A stretch of DNA of 41,904 bases from Candidatus Thorarchaeota archaeon. GTDB lineage: Archaea > Asgardarchaeota > Thorarchaeia > Thorarchaeales > Thorarchaeaceae. A program made the position numbers and the translations under genes. Under the pieces are notes generated by a model. The model was not told the origin of the DNA. It ran no database searches and saw only the letters and a list, made by a program, of their open reading frames with translations. The number at the start of each line of letters is the position of its first letter. Positions within the stretch are counted from its first letter, which is position 1. Where the stretch lies: positions 1 to 41,904 of the forward strand of contig SDNZ01000008.1 of the NCBI GenBank assembly GCA_004524565.1, written 5' to 3'. Shown here one piece after another: positions 7,789-16,237 of this stretch.

Positions 7789-9123
7789 ATGCAAGCGGAT
7801 ATATGGAACTGGTTCTCGCAAAATTTGGCGTTTACAGCAGCGCTCATAATCATACTATTCGTTCTGCTGTTATCCTTCTATGTCAAAAAGTACGTTCGTA
7901 TTTTCGATCCTAACATCTTCTATGTCCACCTTAGAAAAGGTAAGGCTAAGAAGCAAGGCGAAGGTGGTATGGTTATACGAATACCATTCCTCGATAGAAT
8001 TCTTGCAGTAGACAGAACTGTACAACAGTTGAACATTTCAGCAGAGTCAGTACTATCCAAGGAAAAGCAGAAAATTCGATTGAGTGCGGTCCTCCAGTGG
8101 CAAGCAGATAATGCTATAGCTACTATTAACAACGTGACCTGGAAGGAGATTCCAAACAGACTGACTGCGATTATTGAGTCAGTCATACGAACAGCATGTG
8201 CACAGCTCTCTGTTGAAGAGATTCTTGAAGAAAGACAACTAATTATTGAAGCTATCAAAAAAGAACTCATCGATATCGTTAGCGAGTGGGGACTTAAGGT
8301 AGTCACTGTTGAACTAGTCGATGTCGTTGTTGTAAATGAGTCATTCCTACGAGACATGTCAAAGCCCAGGGAGGCTGAGATGCATCGTCTTGCTCAGATT
8401 GCTCTAATCGAGGCGGACCAAGCTACTGGTACAAGGGATATCGAGAGAAGCAAAGTTTTGCGTCATCAAGAGATCGAACGTGACAAATTGGTTGGTGTGA
8501 AGGAGCAAGAGCAGCTCCGTCTGATCCAAGAAGCTGAAAAGGCACGTGAACAGAGCGTTCTAGAGATAGCTCTTCAGAAAGACCTGATGCAGAAGAAATA
8601 CGAAAAGCAACAGGCGGAGGTTGAAGCAGCAAAGGATCTTGAAGTTGCAAAGCTCGGAGCTGAGGCTGAAAAGCAACGTAAGATCAAAGAAGAGGTCGAA
8701 GTACAAGCTCAACGTATCCTGCAGGAAGCACAGGCGTCAGCTGAGAAGATCAGCATAACCGCTGAAGCCGAAGCAGGACAGATTCTGAAGGTTACCTCAG
8801 CGCAGGCTGAAGGTATCAAGAAGACTTTGGCTGCCGCAAAGGATTATTCACCTCAAGCGTTTGCACGAGACTTCTTACAGATACTCCCTGAAATCTACAA
8901 ACAGATAGACATCGGTGACGTCACTCTCTTCGGAGGAGCTGGTGGCGGAGGCATGGAAGGCGAAGAAGGTGCAGGTGGTGCTGGTGCATTCCAGGTCTTT
9001 GGTAATGTCTTACTCCCAATGATGCTAATGTCTAAGATGATGGGATTTGACTTCAAAGGACTCATGAAGGAAGCTTTAGGTGATATGGCAACCGAGGATG
9101 AGAAGAAGAAGAAATCTCAATAA
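7789..9123 (+). CDS. Flotillin-like SPFH/band-7 membrane scaffold protein
   Basis: 444 residues. One N-terminal membrane anchor (~15-33) is followed by the SPFH domain (~35-215: VRIFDPNIFYVHLRKG..IPFLDRILAVDRTVQQLNIS..LSAVLQWQADN..VKVVTVELVDVVV type). A long Ala/Glu/Lys coiled coil (~220-345) contains the EAxAE repeats typical of flotillins, then comes a Gly-rich linker (FGGAGGGGMEGEEGAGGAG), a hydrophobic MMLMSKMMGF patch and a charged tail. Flotillins oligomerise into membrane microdomain scaffolds. Pairing with the upstream NfeD-like gene matches the YuaF-FloT/NfeD-flotillin module. The gene probably also has its own promoter at 7561. Length and domain order are normal for the family. Confidence 0.9.
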   Translation: MQADIWNWFSQNLAFTAALIIILFVLLLSFYVKKYVRIFDPNIFYVHLRKGKAKKQGEGGMVIRIPFLDRILAVDRTVQQLNISAESVLSKEKQKIRLSAVLQWQADNAIATINNVTWKEIPNRLTAIIESVIRTACAQLSVEEILEERQLIIEAIKKELIDIVSEWGLKVVTVELVDVVVVNESFLRDMSKPREAEMHRLAQIALIEADQATGTRDIERSKVLRHQEIERDKLVGVKEQEQLRLIQEAEKAREQSVLEIALQKDLMQKKYEKQQAEVEAAKDLEVAKLGAEAEKQRKIKEEVEVQAQRILQEAQASAEKISITAEAEAGQILKVTSAQAEGIKKTLAAAKDYSPQAFARDFLQILPEIYKQIDIGDVTLFGGAGGGGMEGEEGAGGAGAFQVFGNVLLPMMLMSKMMGFDFKGLMKEALGDMATEDEKKKKSQ

Positions 9124-9137
9124 AGAAGTAAGAAGGG

Positions 9138-9200
9138 ATAGATAGTTCCTCGCTCTGCTCTGTAGAGGTCGAGGGACTTCTTCCCACTATCTATTTTTAA
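9138..9200. terminator. Bidirectional hairpin terminator between flotillin and TusA-like genes
   Basis: ATAGATAGT (9138-9146) and ACTATCTAT (9186-9194) form a perfect 9-bp stem, with an inner CTCG/CGAG pair. The stem is followed by TTTTT then AAAAAA, so each strand has a U-run. It lies in the 81-bp gap between two convergent genes. Confidence 0.7.
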
Positions 9201-9204
9201 AAAA

Positions 9205-9444
9205 TTATTTGACGCGTTTGATATACCAAATGAGCTTGTCGCCCTCTTCCACGAGTTCAAGTATCTCATTTCCAGTGCGCTCAGCCCAGGATGGAAAATC
9301 CTTCTTGGTTCCAATGTCTGTAGCAATCACACGAAGAATCTGCCCAATCTCAATTGATTGGACTTCTTTCTTTGTTTTCAAGATGGGCATTGGACATCTA
9401 AGTCCACTAGCATCGAACTCTTTCGCAACTTGATGTTCTGTCAT
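9205..9444 (-). CDS. TusA-family sulfurtransferase
   Basis: About 79 residues from ATG 9444; the track adds ten residues from GTG 9474. The motif LRCPMPILKTKKEV near residue 17 is the TusA signature: a Cys in a CPxP loop at the start of helix 1 that carries a persulfide. The rest (GQILRVIATDIGTKKDFPSWAERTGNEILELVEEGDKLIWYIKR) follows the normal two-layer alpha/beta TusA fold. TusA proteins pass sulfane sulfur in tRNA thiolation, molybdenum cofactor synthesis or sulfur oxidation. It is divergent from a small membrane protein and a DsrE-like gene, which supports a sulfur-relay role. GGGAGA lies 13 nt before ATG 9444, a loose SD. Confidence 0.85.
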   Translation of the reverse strand: MTEHQVAKEFDASGLRCPMPILKTKKEVQSIEIGQILRVIATDIGTKKDFPSWAERTGNEILELVEEGDKLIWYIKRVK

Positions 9445-9626
9445 GGTTGAATCAATTTCTCCCGTTTGATGCACGGTTTTATGGTTTGTGGTTTCGCAAA
9501 TGCTCGAAATTAATCATTCACTACTGCATTTAGTTACAGGTTCTAACCAATCGTGCTGGAAATTGTTCCTTATTCGACATAGTTAAATATTGTTATTTGA
9601 CGTTTTTTATTAATAGGTGTATAATT

Positions 9627-10022
9627 ATGGCACTTTTTCAATTCATATTGTTCATTGTTCTTGCATTGAACATCAGCTCGATGTTCTCTGGCTTCATGCT
9701 AGCAAGGAGGATGGGCATGTACTTGATGAAACAGGTCATGGCACTGATGTTCGCAATGATGGTTGGAATGATTATTCTTGTTTTCGGATTATTCCTACCA
9801 CCTGTAGCACCAGCGCTGTTTGATTTGCTTCATATCTTCATTCTAGTAGACTTCGTACTAGTACTAATCGCAACCCTGATGCAGTTCGGACAGATTCTGC
9901 CCATTCTGCTCAAGACCATGCAAGGCGGTCCATTCCACAGTTCACATATGTCTAACCTCCTAGTTACACTATTTGCACTTCTTGGACTCGTCATCTACTA
10001 TGCCGAATTAGCAATCATGTAG
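9627..10022 (+). CDS. Small polytopic membrane protein of the TusA/DsrE group
   Basis: 131 residues from ATG 9627, chosen over the track start at 9597 because AGGTGT lies 8 nt before it and the protein then begins MALFQFILFI. It has four hydrophobic segments (~3-25, 34-60, 66-90 and 105-125), is Met-rich, and has little soluble mass. It is followed after 14 nt by a DsrE-like gene and lies opposite a TusA-family gene. Membrane proteins beside TusA/DsrE often move sulfur compounds across the membrane, but this one has none of the YeeE/YedE motifs I know, so its role is open. A TATA-like GTTAAATATT sits around 9581. Confidence 0.65.
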   Translation: MALFQFILFIVLALNISSMFSGFMLARRMGMYLMKQVMALMFAMMVGMIILVFGLFLPPVAPALFDLLHIFILVDFVLVLIATLMQFGQILPILLKTMQGGPFHSSHMSNLLVTLFALLGLVIYYAELAIM

Positions 10023-10036
10023 GAGATGGATAATAA

Positions 10037-10399
10037 ATGGCTAGTCTATATATCGTAGGACAATGGGGTCCAGAAGCAGCTGAACGTTGCTATGGCCCAT
10101 TTGTAACCGGAACAACTGCACAGGCAATCGATGTTGATGTCACAATATTCCTTATGATGGACGCAGTCCAACTCATGAAGAAGGGAATGGCGGAGAAAAT
10201 CATCGCACCAGGGTTCCCACCCTTGCCTGAACTTATTGATTCATTCCTCGAAGCTGGTGGAAAACTTCAGGTTTGCTCCAACTCCGTTGAATTCCGCGGA
10301 ATCAAACAAGAAGACCTTAGAGATTCAAGGATCGAGATTGCTGGCGCAGCCACTATGGTGGATGACGTCCTAAAACACGATCGTACAATGTACTTTTAA
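10037..10399 (+). CDS. DsrE/DsrF-like sulfur-relay family protein
   Basis: 120 residues. The pattern is MASLYIVGQWG, TIFLMMDAVQLMKKGMAEKI, PPLPELIDSFLEAGGKLQVCSNSVEFRGI and GAATMVDDVLKHDRTMYF. This is the DsrE fold: a strand, the MDAVQLMKKG helix, a helix ending in GGKLxVC, and a terminal GAAxxVDxVL helix. The Cys in LQVCSNS is at the position that carries persulfide in many family members. Start at ATG 10037 with GGAG upstream. It is probably co-transcribed with the preceding membrane protein (14-bp gap) and works with the divergent TusA. A hairpin terminator follows. Confidence 0.85.
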   Translation: MASLYIVGQWGPEAAERCYGPFVTGTTAQAIDVDVTIFLMMDAVQLMKKGMAEKIIAPGFPPLPELIDSFLEAGGKLQVCSNSVEFRGIKQEDLRDSRIEIAGAATMVDDVLKHDRTMYF

Positions 10400-10404
10400 A
10401 AAAC

Positions 10405-10437
10405 AGAGGGGGACTTCCCCTCTTTCTTCTTATTTTT
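10405..10437 (+). terminator. Hairpin terminator after the DsrE-like gene
   Basis: AGAGGGG (10405-10411) and CCCCTCT (10417-10423) form a 7-bp stem with a GACTT loop, followed by TTTCTTCTTATTTTT. It lies in the 52-bp convergent gap and ends the DsrE transcript. Confidence 0.75.
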
Positions 10438-10451
10438 AAAAATTAGTATTT

Positions 10452-12230
10452 CTAGAGAAAATCAGGGTAGCACTCTTTCATAGCTAGATTTAGGACTGCG
10501 CTTCGAATAGCTTCATCAGAGATGAATCCCGTTAGTTCGATTTCGCAGATTTTAATAAAGGGTAGCATAGGCAATTCGCCTCGTTCAATTTCTGTAGAGG
10601 GATCATCTACATTTATTGATTCAACAATAGAGCGTGGTACTCCAAGCTCGTCCAGTACTGAGAGTAGAGTATCCATAGCAGGACCACAAAAAACGCAGTG
10701 ATTAGATTTGTAGAAAGTTATGCAAGTATGTCTTCCACAGGGTAGCTCTGCAAGCTCAACCCACATTGGTAACATGATGACGAATTTGGTACCTTGACTG
10801 TAATCATCTTTAATTCTATCCTCTACTTTAATCCGTCCACCAAGACTTCTTACGATTTGCTCAACTAAGGTGAGACCTAGGCCCCTACCAACAATTTGTT
10901 CATCTGGACTACCAGTTCTTCGGAAAATGAACTCCTTGGTTGTGTCAGGTACGCCGCATCCCTTGTCAATAAATTCTAACCGCACCATCTTGAGATTTTG
11001 GACTTGCTCAGCATTGACTTCAATCTCAACATTATCACGCTCGTCAAATGTCATAGAATTGTGAAGGATATTGAAACAGACTTGGTGGAGATATTCATGA
11101 CCGGCTACAAGGAATTTACCTTTCTTAATATTGGTGGAGAGGGACATTTTCTTCCAAGGAAAATCTTGTTCAACTGCAAATTTTGCTATCTGGATGTAAT
11201 CGTGTAAATCTACCTCCTCAATAAGTGGAGGAGTTTCGCGGAGTCGAAGCAATGCACGCATATTGGCAGTCATTCTTCCAGAACGTCTAATGAGCCAATT
11301 TGATTGCTGCATCATCGATTTAACGCGTTCAGGCAGTCCATCTAGTGTTTCAACAAGTCCCAAAGAGAAAAGCAGACTCTGATTGATGTTATTAAGATCG
11401 TGAGTCATCACTTCAAGGTAAAGATTAGCACGGTCTCGCTCATTGTGCTCTCTTGATTCTGCATTCTTTCTTCTATCAATATCTAGTGCCATAAGAGCGA
11501 TGGTTGAAGATTGATCAGGATATTCAAGCAAACTCGCTCTAACACTGACCCAAATAGGTCGTCCATCAGCCTTCTGAAATTGCATCTCGAAGGCTTCTAG
11601 GCTCTTGCCTTGTGAAACTTCAGAAACTACCATACGAACTATTTCACCCTTATTTTCACCTGAAATAAAAGTGGCAAGGTTGCGTCGCAGGATTGAATCT
11701 TCGCTATATCCGAGTAGACGTTCTGCAGCCTTGTTTATTTGCAGGATGTTCCCACTCATGCTCAATGTAAAGTATGCTATTGGTGAAGAATCGAATAAAG
11801 CTCTATATCGACTCTCAGAAAGATCTATAGCTTCCTCCAACTCAATTTGTGAAGTTATATCCCTTACAATACCTAGAGTTGCTGGCAATCCCTCTAAGAC
11901 AAAATAGGAAGTGCTTATCTCTACGTTCAATATTGAACCATTCTTTGTTAGCAGGCACGCACGAAAACTTGGATTCTGCAGTTCTCCCCAGTGAAGAGAT
12001 TCTTGTCCTTCTTCATAGTAGTGAGCTGTAGTTGTGTCAAGGATGACATCCACAGATTCTCCAAGTAAGTCATATGCATTATCGTAACCAAGCATCAGAA
12101 GGAGTGCAGGATTGACAAGAACCAAGTTATTTTCTTGAATGACCATGATACCATCATTTGCCATCATAATCATGTCTTGAAACCGATTATGCTCATCTGG
12201 TTCAGGTTTACTCTTTCTCTGGTCCTGCAA
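10452..12230 (-). CDS. PAS-PAS histidine kinase fused to a C-terminal thioredoxin-like CxxC domain
   Basis: 592 residues with no membrane segment. PAS1 is at ~15-130 and PAS2 at ~140-255. A DHp helix carries YLEVMTHDLNNINQS, with phospho-acceptor His277. The HATPase domain is at ~370-495 (N box NILHN, G1 DKGCGVP, G2 GRGLGLTL). The last ~85 residues are an unrelated thioredoxin/glutaredoxin-like domain: TFYKSNHCVFCGPAMDTLL with Cys512/Cys515, a VESINVDDPS strand and LPMLPFIKI as the cis-proline loop. All kinase motifs look intact. The start is TTG 12230; no ATG precedes the PAS fold. A second copy of the same architecture lies at 30421-32154. A cytoplasmic redox-responsive kinase is my inference. 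Confidence 0.88.
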   Translation of the reverse strand: MQDQRKSKPEPDEHNRFQDMIMMANDGIMVIQENNLVLVNPALLLMLGYDNAYDLLGESVDVILDTTTAHYYEEGQESLHWGELQNPSFRACLLTKNGSILNVEISTSYFVLEGLPATLGIVRDITSQIELEEAIDLSESRYRALFDSSPIAYFTLSMSGNILQINKAAERLLGYSEDSILRRNLATFISGENKGEIVRMVVSEVSQGKSLEAFEMQFQKADGRPIWVSVRASLLEYPDQSSTIALMALDIDRRKNAESREHNERDRANLYLEVMTHDLNNINQSLLFSLGLVETLDGLPERVKSMMQQSNWLIRRSGRMTANMRALLRLRETPPLIEEVDLHDYIQIAKFAVEQDFPWKKMSLSTNIKKGKFLVAGHEYLHQVCFNILHNSMTFDERDNVEIEVNAEQVQNLKMVRLEFIDKGCGVPDTTKEFIFRRTGSPDEQIVGRGLGLTLVEQIVRSLGGRIKVEDRIKDDYSQGTKFVIMLPMWVELAELPCGRHTCITFYKSNHCVFCGPAMDTLLSVLDELGVPRSIVESINVDDPSTEIERGELPMLPFIKICEIELTGFISDEAIRSAVLNLAMKECYPDFL

Positions 12231-12297
12231 GGCTCTCGCCGCCTACATCATTACAAATTTCGTTGGTATCTTGCGCTGTCTGTGTTCCCGGAGGATG

Positions 12298-12311
12298 ATA
12301 CGATTTCGTAT
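12298..12311. promoter_or_regulatory. Palindrome ATACGATTTCGTAT upstream of the kinase-thioredoxin gene
   Basis: The 6-bp arms ATACGA and TCGTAT are separated by TT. On the minus strand it overlaps CATTATACGA, a possible TATA element about 80 nt before the kinase start. It may be an operator. The half-site resembles the TACGAT core in the PadR operator, but that alone is weak evidence of shared regulation. Confidence 0.3.
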
Positions 12312-12360
12312 AATGCCTAGATAATACTTGCTTGTGCGAAATGATTCCTGAAACGCAATG

Positions 12361-12411
12361 CTTTTATCGTGTTCCGCAAACATTCAAACAATCGTAAGAA
12401 CGTTTGAATGT
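12361..12411 (+). promoter_or_regulatory. Promoter and ArsR-type operator of the metal-resistance operon
   Basis: CTTTTATCG (12361-12369) is the TATA box. Perfect 10-bp inverted arms ACATTCAAAC (12380-12389) and GTTTGAATGT (12402-12411), with a 12-bp spacer, cover the expected transcription start. TTCAAA/TTTGAA arms are typical of SmtB/CadC-type operators, so metal-relieved autorepression by the ArsR protein is likely. Confidence 0.75.
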
Positions 12412-12433
12412 GATGAATTGTATGAGGACACAG

Positions 12434-12748
12434 ATGAGTATAGCGCAAAGAAAGGTAAAATTCAGGAGAAATGAGATAGAGGATATAGTGACCATGTTCA
12501 AAGCGCTTGGAGACCCGTCAAGAGTCAAGATTATTGCAGTACTAACCAGGGAACCAAAACTTTGTGTATCAGACATTGGTGAACGATTAGACATGTCAAC
12601 GAGCAGAGTTAGTCATCACCTCAAATTGCTTGAGCACCTGGGATTTGTGAAGCATGAGCAGATAGGAAAGAAAGTCTATCATCGGATAGAAGACGATTGC
12701 ATCGTCGATATAATGACAAGGGCGCAAGAACATGTTAGAGGAAAGTGA
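12434..12748 (+). CDS. ArsR/SmtB-family metal-responsive repressor
   Basis: 104 residues from ATG 12434. This start has GAGG 6 nt upstream, whereas the track start TTG 12404 lies inside the operator and near the expected transcription start. The winged helix spans ~12-95: IVTMFKALGDPSRVKIIAVL, LCVSDIGERLDMSTSRVSHHLKLLEHLGFV and a wing KKVYHRIED. LCVSDI is the alpha3 ELCVxDI element that carries a thiolate metal ligand in CadC, though only one of the two Cys is present here. Asp, Cys and His residues in the last helix (DDCIVDIMTRAQEH) may complete an alpha5-type site. The gene overlaps the P-type ATPase start by 17 nt, making one metal-resistance operon. Zn or Cd as inducer is inferred from that pump. 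Confidence 0.92.
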   Translation: MSIAQRKVKFRRNEIEDIVTMFKALGDPSRVKIIAVLTREPKLCVSDIGERLDMSTSRVSHHLKLLEHLGFVKHEQIGKKVYHRIEDDCIVDIMTRAQEHVRGK

Positions 12749-14642
12749 AGTTAACTGTGCCACTTGTGGATCGCCAGCTACGATCCAAAACGATACAGCA
12801 AGTCGTCTGAAACTTGCAACTGGAATCTTCTCAGGAATTATGCTCTCACTAGGTATAGTTTTAGAATTATTACAGGTAGGAGTAATCCTAGTCTATGTTG
12901 TATTCCTCTCATCTGCACTTTCTGCAGGAAGATATGTAATCCCGATGGGAGTACGGGGACTTCTACGCCGCAGGCTTGACCAACATTTCCTTATGGCGTC
13001 TGCCTCAATTGGAGCGATGATAATTGGTGCTCCTGCTGAAGGTGCCGCAGTTATGTTCCTCTTCTTCATTTCCATTCTTCTTGAAGAGAGAGCAGAAGAT
13101 AGAGTCAGAAAAGAGATTCAATCATTAATTGAGTTAGAACCCCCTTCTGTAGTGGTTAAAATCGATGGAGCAGAAGCTTGTGTGGCATCAACAGATGTTA
13201 GGATTGGTGATATCCTGGTTGTTCGACCAGGCACAAGAATCGGGCTTGATGGCATTATCCTTACTGGAGCAACTACGGTGAACCAAGCACCTATCACCGG
13301 TGAATCACTGCCAGTTCCAAAATCAGCAGGAGATGAAGTATTTGCAGGGACAATCAATCATGAAGGTTACATTGAAGTCGAAGTAACTAGCAAATCTGAT
13401 GAAACTGTTCTTTCGAAAATCATACACCTAGTAGAGGAATCACGAAAGAAACGAGCTCCCACCGAACTGGCTATATCAAAATTTTCTAGAGTATATACAC
13501 CGATTGTACTAACATTATCGATTCTCGTTGGTTTGGTATCACTACTCCTCAATATGACAATCAATGAAGCAGCCTACCGAGCACTTACTCTTCTTGTGGT
13601 GAGTTGTCCTTGTGCTTTTGCAGTGTCCATTCCTGTAACTATGGTTTCAGCAATAGCAGGCTCAGCTAGAACAGGAGTCCTTGTTAAGGGAGCTATCTAC
13701 TTAGAAAAGGCAAGCAAGACAGAAATTGTTGCATTTGATAAGACAGGGACATTGACACAAGGAGTCCTTTCTGTTAAAGAGGTCTGTCTTCACAATAATC
13801 ATACTCGAAGCGAGATTCTATCTGTTGCAGCTTCTTTGGAGACCATGTCTGAACATCCTATTGGACGTGCTCTTGTCGCAGCATCAAGTCAAGAGTCCTT
13901 GCTTGTTCCATCACCCTCTGACTTCACTGCGATTCCTGGAAGAGGTGTCACTGGTCAAATTGAAAATACAGAATATCTGGTTGGAAATCGCAGATTATTA
14001 ACAGAAAATCATGTACCACTTCAATCTACAGCAGATCATAGTTGTGGAGCAGGAACGATGGTGTATGTTGCTCAGGAAGATGAGCACTTCGGAACTATCA
14101 TTCTATCTGATACACTAAGAGAGAAGACCAAGCTTGCAATTTCAAAGCTCAGAATGATGGGTATTCGGACCGTAATGCTCACAGGAGACGATGATAATGT
14201 TGCAAGAGAGATTGCAGAAGAAATTTGTATTGACGAATATAGAGCAGAACTTCTCCCTCATGAAAAACAAGAAGTCGTTAGGGAATTGAAAGAATCTGGT
14301 GTTACCATCTTTGTAGGAGATGGTATCAATGATACTCCTGCTTTGGTTGAAGCAGATGTGGGCGTCTCCATGGGAGCAGCAGCATCAGATGTTGCACTTG
14401 AGTCCTCAGATATAGCTCTGATGAAACAGGACCTGACCAAAGTACCTGAGCTAATCTTGAAGGCAAGGAAGACAATGAGGGTAGTGCGCCAGAATGTAGC
14501 GGCTTCATTGATCGTCAAGGCGATTACTGGTGTATTAGCAGGTCTTGGATTCTTGACCCTATGGATGGCGATTGGAATCGGAGATATGGGTTTGACGTTT
14601 GCGGTGATTGCAAATGCCCTGAGACTAGCTCGAAAGATGTAA
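12732..14642 (+). CDS. P1B-type heavy-metal ATPase (Zn2+/Cd2+ exporter)
   Basis: 636 residues. All catalytic landmarks are present: TGES (~188), the SCPCA ion-site helix (~291), phosphorylated DKTGT (~335), a SEHPIG nucleotide-site motif and GDGINDTPAL (~529). The last two helices show N-x7-K (NVAASLIVK) and DMG, the pattern assigned to the P1B-2 group that exports Zn2+, Cd2+ and Pb2+. There is no full N-terminal HMA domain; instead a short CATC segment (residues 9-12) sits at the N-terminus. The start overlaps the ArsR gene, so the pump is co-transcribed with its regulator and metal-inducible. The gene ends 2 bp from the convergent ABC permease gene. Confidence 0.93.
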   Translation: MLEESEVNCATCGSPATIQNDTASRLKLATGIFSGIMLSLGIVLELLQVGVILVYVVFLSSALSAGRYVIPMGVRGLLRRRLDQHFLMASASIGAMIIGAPAEGAAVMFLFFISILLEERAEDRVRKEIQSLIELEPPSVVVKIDGAEACVASTDVRIGDILVVRPGTRIGLDGIILTGATTVNQAPITGESLPVPKSAGDEVFAGTINHEGYIEVEVTSKSDETVLSKIIHLVEESRKKRAPTELAISKFSRVYTPIVLTLSILVGLVSLLLNMTINEAAYRALTLLVVSCPCAFAVSIPVTMVSAIAGSARTGVLVKGAIYLEKASKTEIVAFDKTGTLTQGVLSVKEVCLHNNHTRSEILSVAASLETMSEHPIGRALVAASSQESLLVPSPSDFTAIPGRGVTGQIENTEYLVGNRRLLTENHVPLQSTADHSCGAGTMVYVAQEDEHFGTIILSDTLREKTKLAISKLRMMGIRTVMLTGDDDNVAREIAEEICIDEYRAELLPHEKQEVVRELKESGVTIFVGDGINDTPALVEADVGVSMGAAASDVALESSDIALMKQDLTKVPELILKARKTMRVVRQNVAASLIVKAITGVLAGLGFLTLWMAIGIGDMGLTFAVIANALRLARKM

Positions 14643-14644
14643 GG

Positions 14645-16228
14645 TTATTTGTAGGAATTAAGAGCACGAACAGCAGACGCCAAAAAGAATAGAGTAAGTC
14701 CAAGCACATAAACGGGTAATGCGATAAGAACCAATAGACTATCAGCAAAAACTGCAACGACCAAGACCATTGCTGTTCCAAGGGATAGATTGATGATTGG
14801 ATATGAAAATGCAAGAGGAACAGGTAGTGTTTTTGGATCATTAGTCATGACGGGAACATACGCTCCTACAGCAACTCCAGTAGCTGTGAACAGAATTACA
14901 AGTGGTGCCGCAAGCGTAATCAACGCAAGGTATCCTTCAACCCGCATGATGTAGATAAGAAATCCACATGCTGGAATTGCGGCAATTCCAACCTCCATAA
15001 AACTCAGGAGGAATTTTGCCAGTACGATATCTTTTGATTTGAATGGACTTGCTTTCAGAAGATAGACATTGTCCTTTTCATCAACAAAGCTTAGCATAGA
15101 AGTAAGACTTGACATCTGCACCAAGAGAATCAGCATTAGCACAAACGCAGGAACAACTGCAAATGCAAGATCAGGCGGAACTACCAAGGGTCTAAACCAG
15201 ACTGGATGAAACAGGTTAAGGTAGAGTACGAAAATCATTCCTACAACTGCATAGATGTATTTCCATATTTGAAATGGTGAGCGCAATCGACTCCAAAAAT
15301 CTTTGAGCATTATCCAGACGGTGGGATCATTGAATCGTGAATTGGAGAAATCAATATTTCCACGTATGACTTTGCTAAATCGGCCTTCGATTTCTTCACT
15401 TCCTTTCGAAGCAGAGAAGACCTCATAATAATCGTAACCTGTGATGCTTGCTGTAAGCAGTAGGCAGATTATATACATCATCAACTGAAGACCTGCTCCG
15501 AGAAGAAAAGGAACATCTAGAGCGAAGACACCAGTCATCTCAGTAATCACTAATGCAAAAGCATTCGATGGGAATACATAGGCGACTGTAAATGTTGATG
15601 TGAATGATGGAATAGCTGGGATTAACATTACAAGTCCAATGAGAATAACTACAATATATCGTAGAGGACTCTTGTATCGCTGTCCAACATATAGACGAAT
15701 ATACGAACTCATTGCTCCAAGAAAATAGTTGGTCTCGAAGAATATGATCATACAAAATAGAATGAAGATTATTGAGAAGAACAGAATATTGGCTGATAAA
15801 AGAAGAGGAAAGATAGCCAATATACCTAGTATCGTAAAAGCCATTTTTCTAACGATCCGTCGTGTATACCGACCAAGAAAAATTTGGTAGGGTTTCACTG
15901 GAGCAGGAAGAAGTAGATTTTCATCTTCAGATGTTATAATTGCGGCAGGACCAAGTCCAAAATAACCTGTGATAACTGATGAAGCACTCAGGATTGCGAA
16001 CGCACCAAAAAACATTCCACGATCAATAGTAGTTTCCAGCAATGTACCAAGTTGTGATATTATAGGTGCAAAGGACAGCAGAGAGGAAACAACGAGACTG
16101 ACAAAGAAAACTCCTATCAGAGTTACACCATAGAAGAGAAGCATGGATGGGATTGTTATTGCTTGCTTGAACTGATTGTATAACATTTGTATTTCGTTTC
16201 GTATGATTCGAAATGTTGATGGTTTCAT
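14645..16228 (-). CDS. ABC-2-type exporter permease subunit
   Basis: About 527 residues with roughly 12 hydrophobic segments in two halves. The central hydrophilic loop (EVFSASKGSEEIEGRFSKVIRG..FSNSRFNDPTVWIMLKDFWSRLRSP) is typical of large archaeal ABC-2 permeases. I prefer ATG 16228 because AGGTGA precedes it at ~5 nt; the track uses GTG 16237, which overlaps the ATPase stop. It directly follows the ATPase gene and forms an exporter with it. The substrate is not inferable. The segment SSVITGYFGLGPAAIITSEDENLLLPAPVKPYQIFLGRY is a recurrent pattern in this permease group (putative ABC exporter). Confidence 0.8.
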   Translation of the reverse strand: MKPSTFRIIRNEIQMLYNQFKQAITIPSMLLFYGVTLIGVFFVSLVVSSLLSFAPIISQLGTLLETTIDRGMFFGAFAILSASSVITGYFGLGPAAIITSEDENLLLPAPVKPYQIFLGRYTRRIVRKMAFTILGILAIFPLLLSANILFFSIIFILFCMIIFFETNYFLGAMSSYIRLYVGQRYKSPLRYIVVILIGLVMLIPAIPSFTSTFTVAYVFPSNAFALVITEMTGVFALDVPFLLGAGLQLMMYIICLLLTASITGYDYYEVFSASKGSEEIEGRFSKVIRGNIDFSNSRFNDPTVWIMLKDFWSRLRSPFQIWKYIYAVVGMIFVLYLNLFHPVWFRPLVVPPDLAFAVVPAFVLMLILLVQMSSLTSMLSFVDEKDNVYLLKASPFKSKDIVLAKFLLSFMEVGIAAIPACGFLIYIMRVEGYLALITLAAPLVILFTATGVAVGAYVPVMTNDPKTLPVPLAFSYPIINLSLGTAMVLVVAVFADSLLVLIALPVYVLGLTLFFLASAVRALNSYK

Positions 16229-16237
16229 TCTATTCAC

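Noticed and set aside
7562-7853. Minus-strand ORFs over the flotillin leader (65 and 69 codons)
   Set aside because: Both overlap the promoter and flotillin start in antisense, and their compositions (Ser/Leu/Phe-rich) are typical of shadows.
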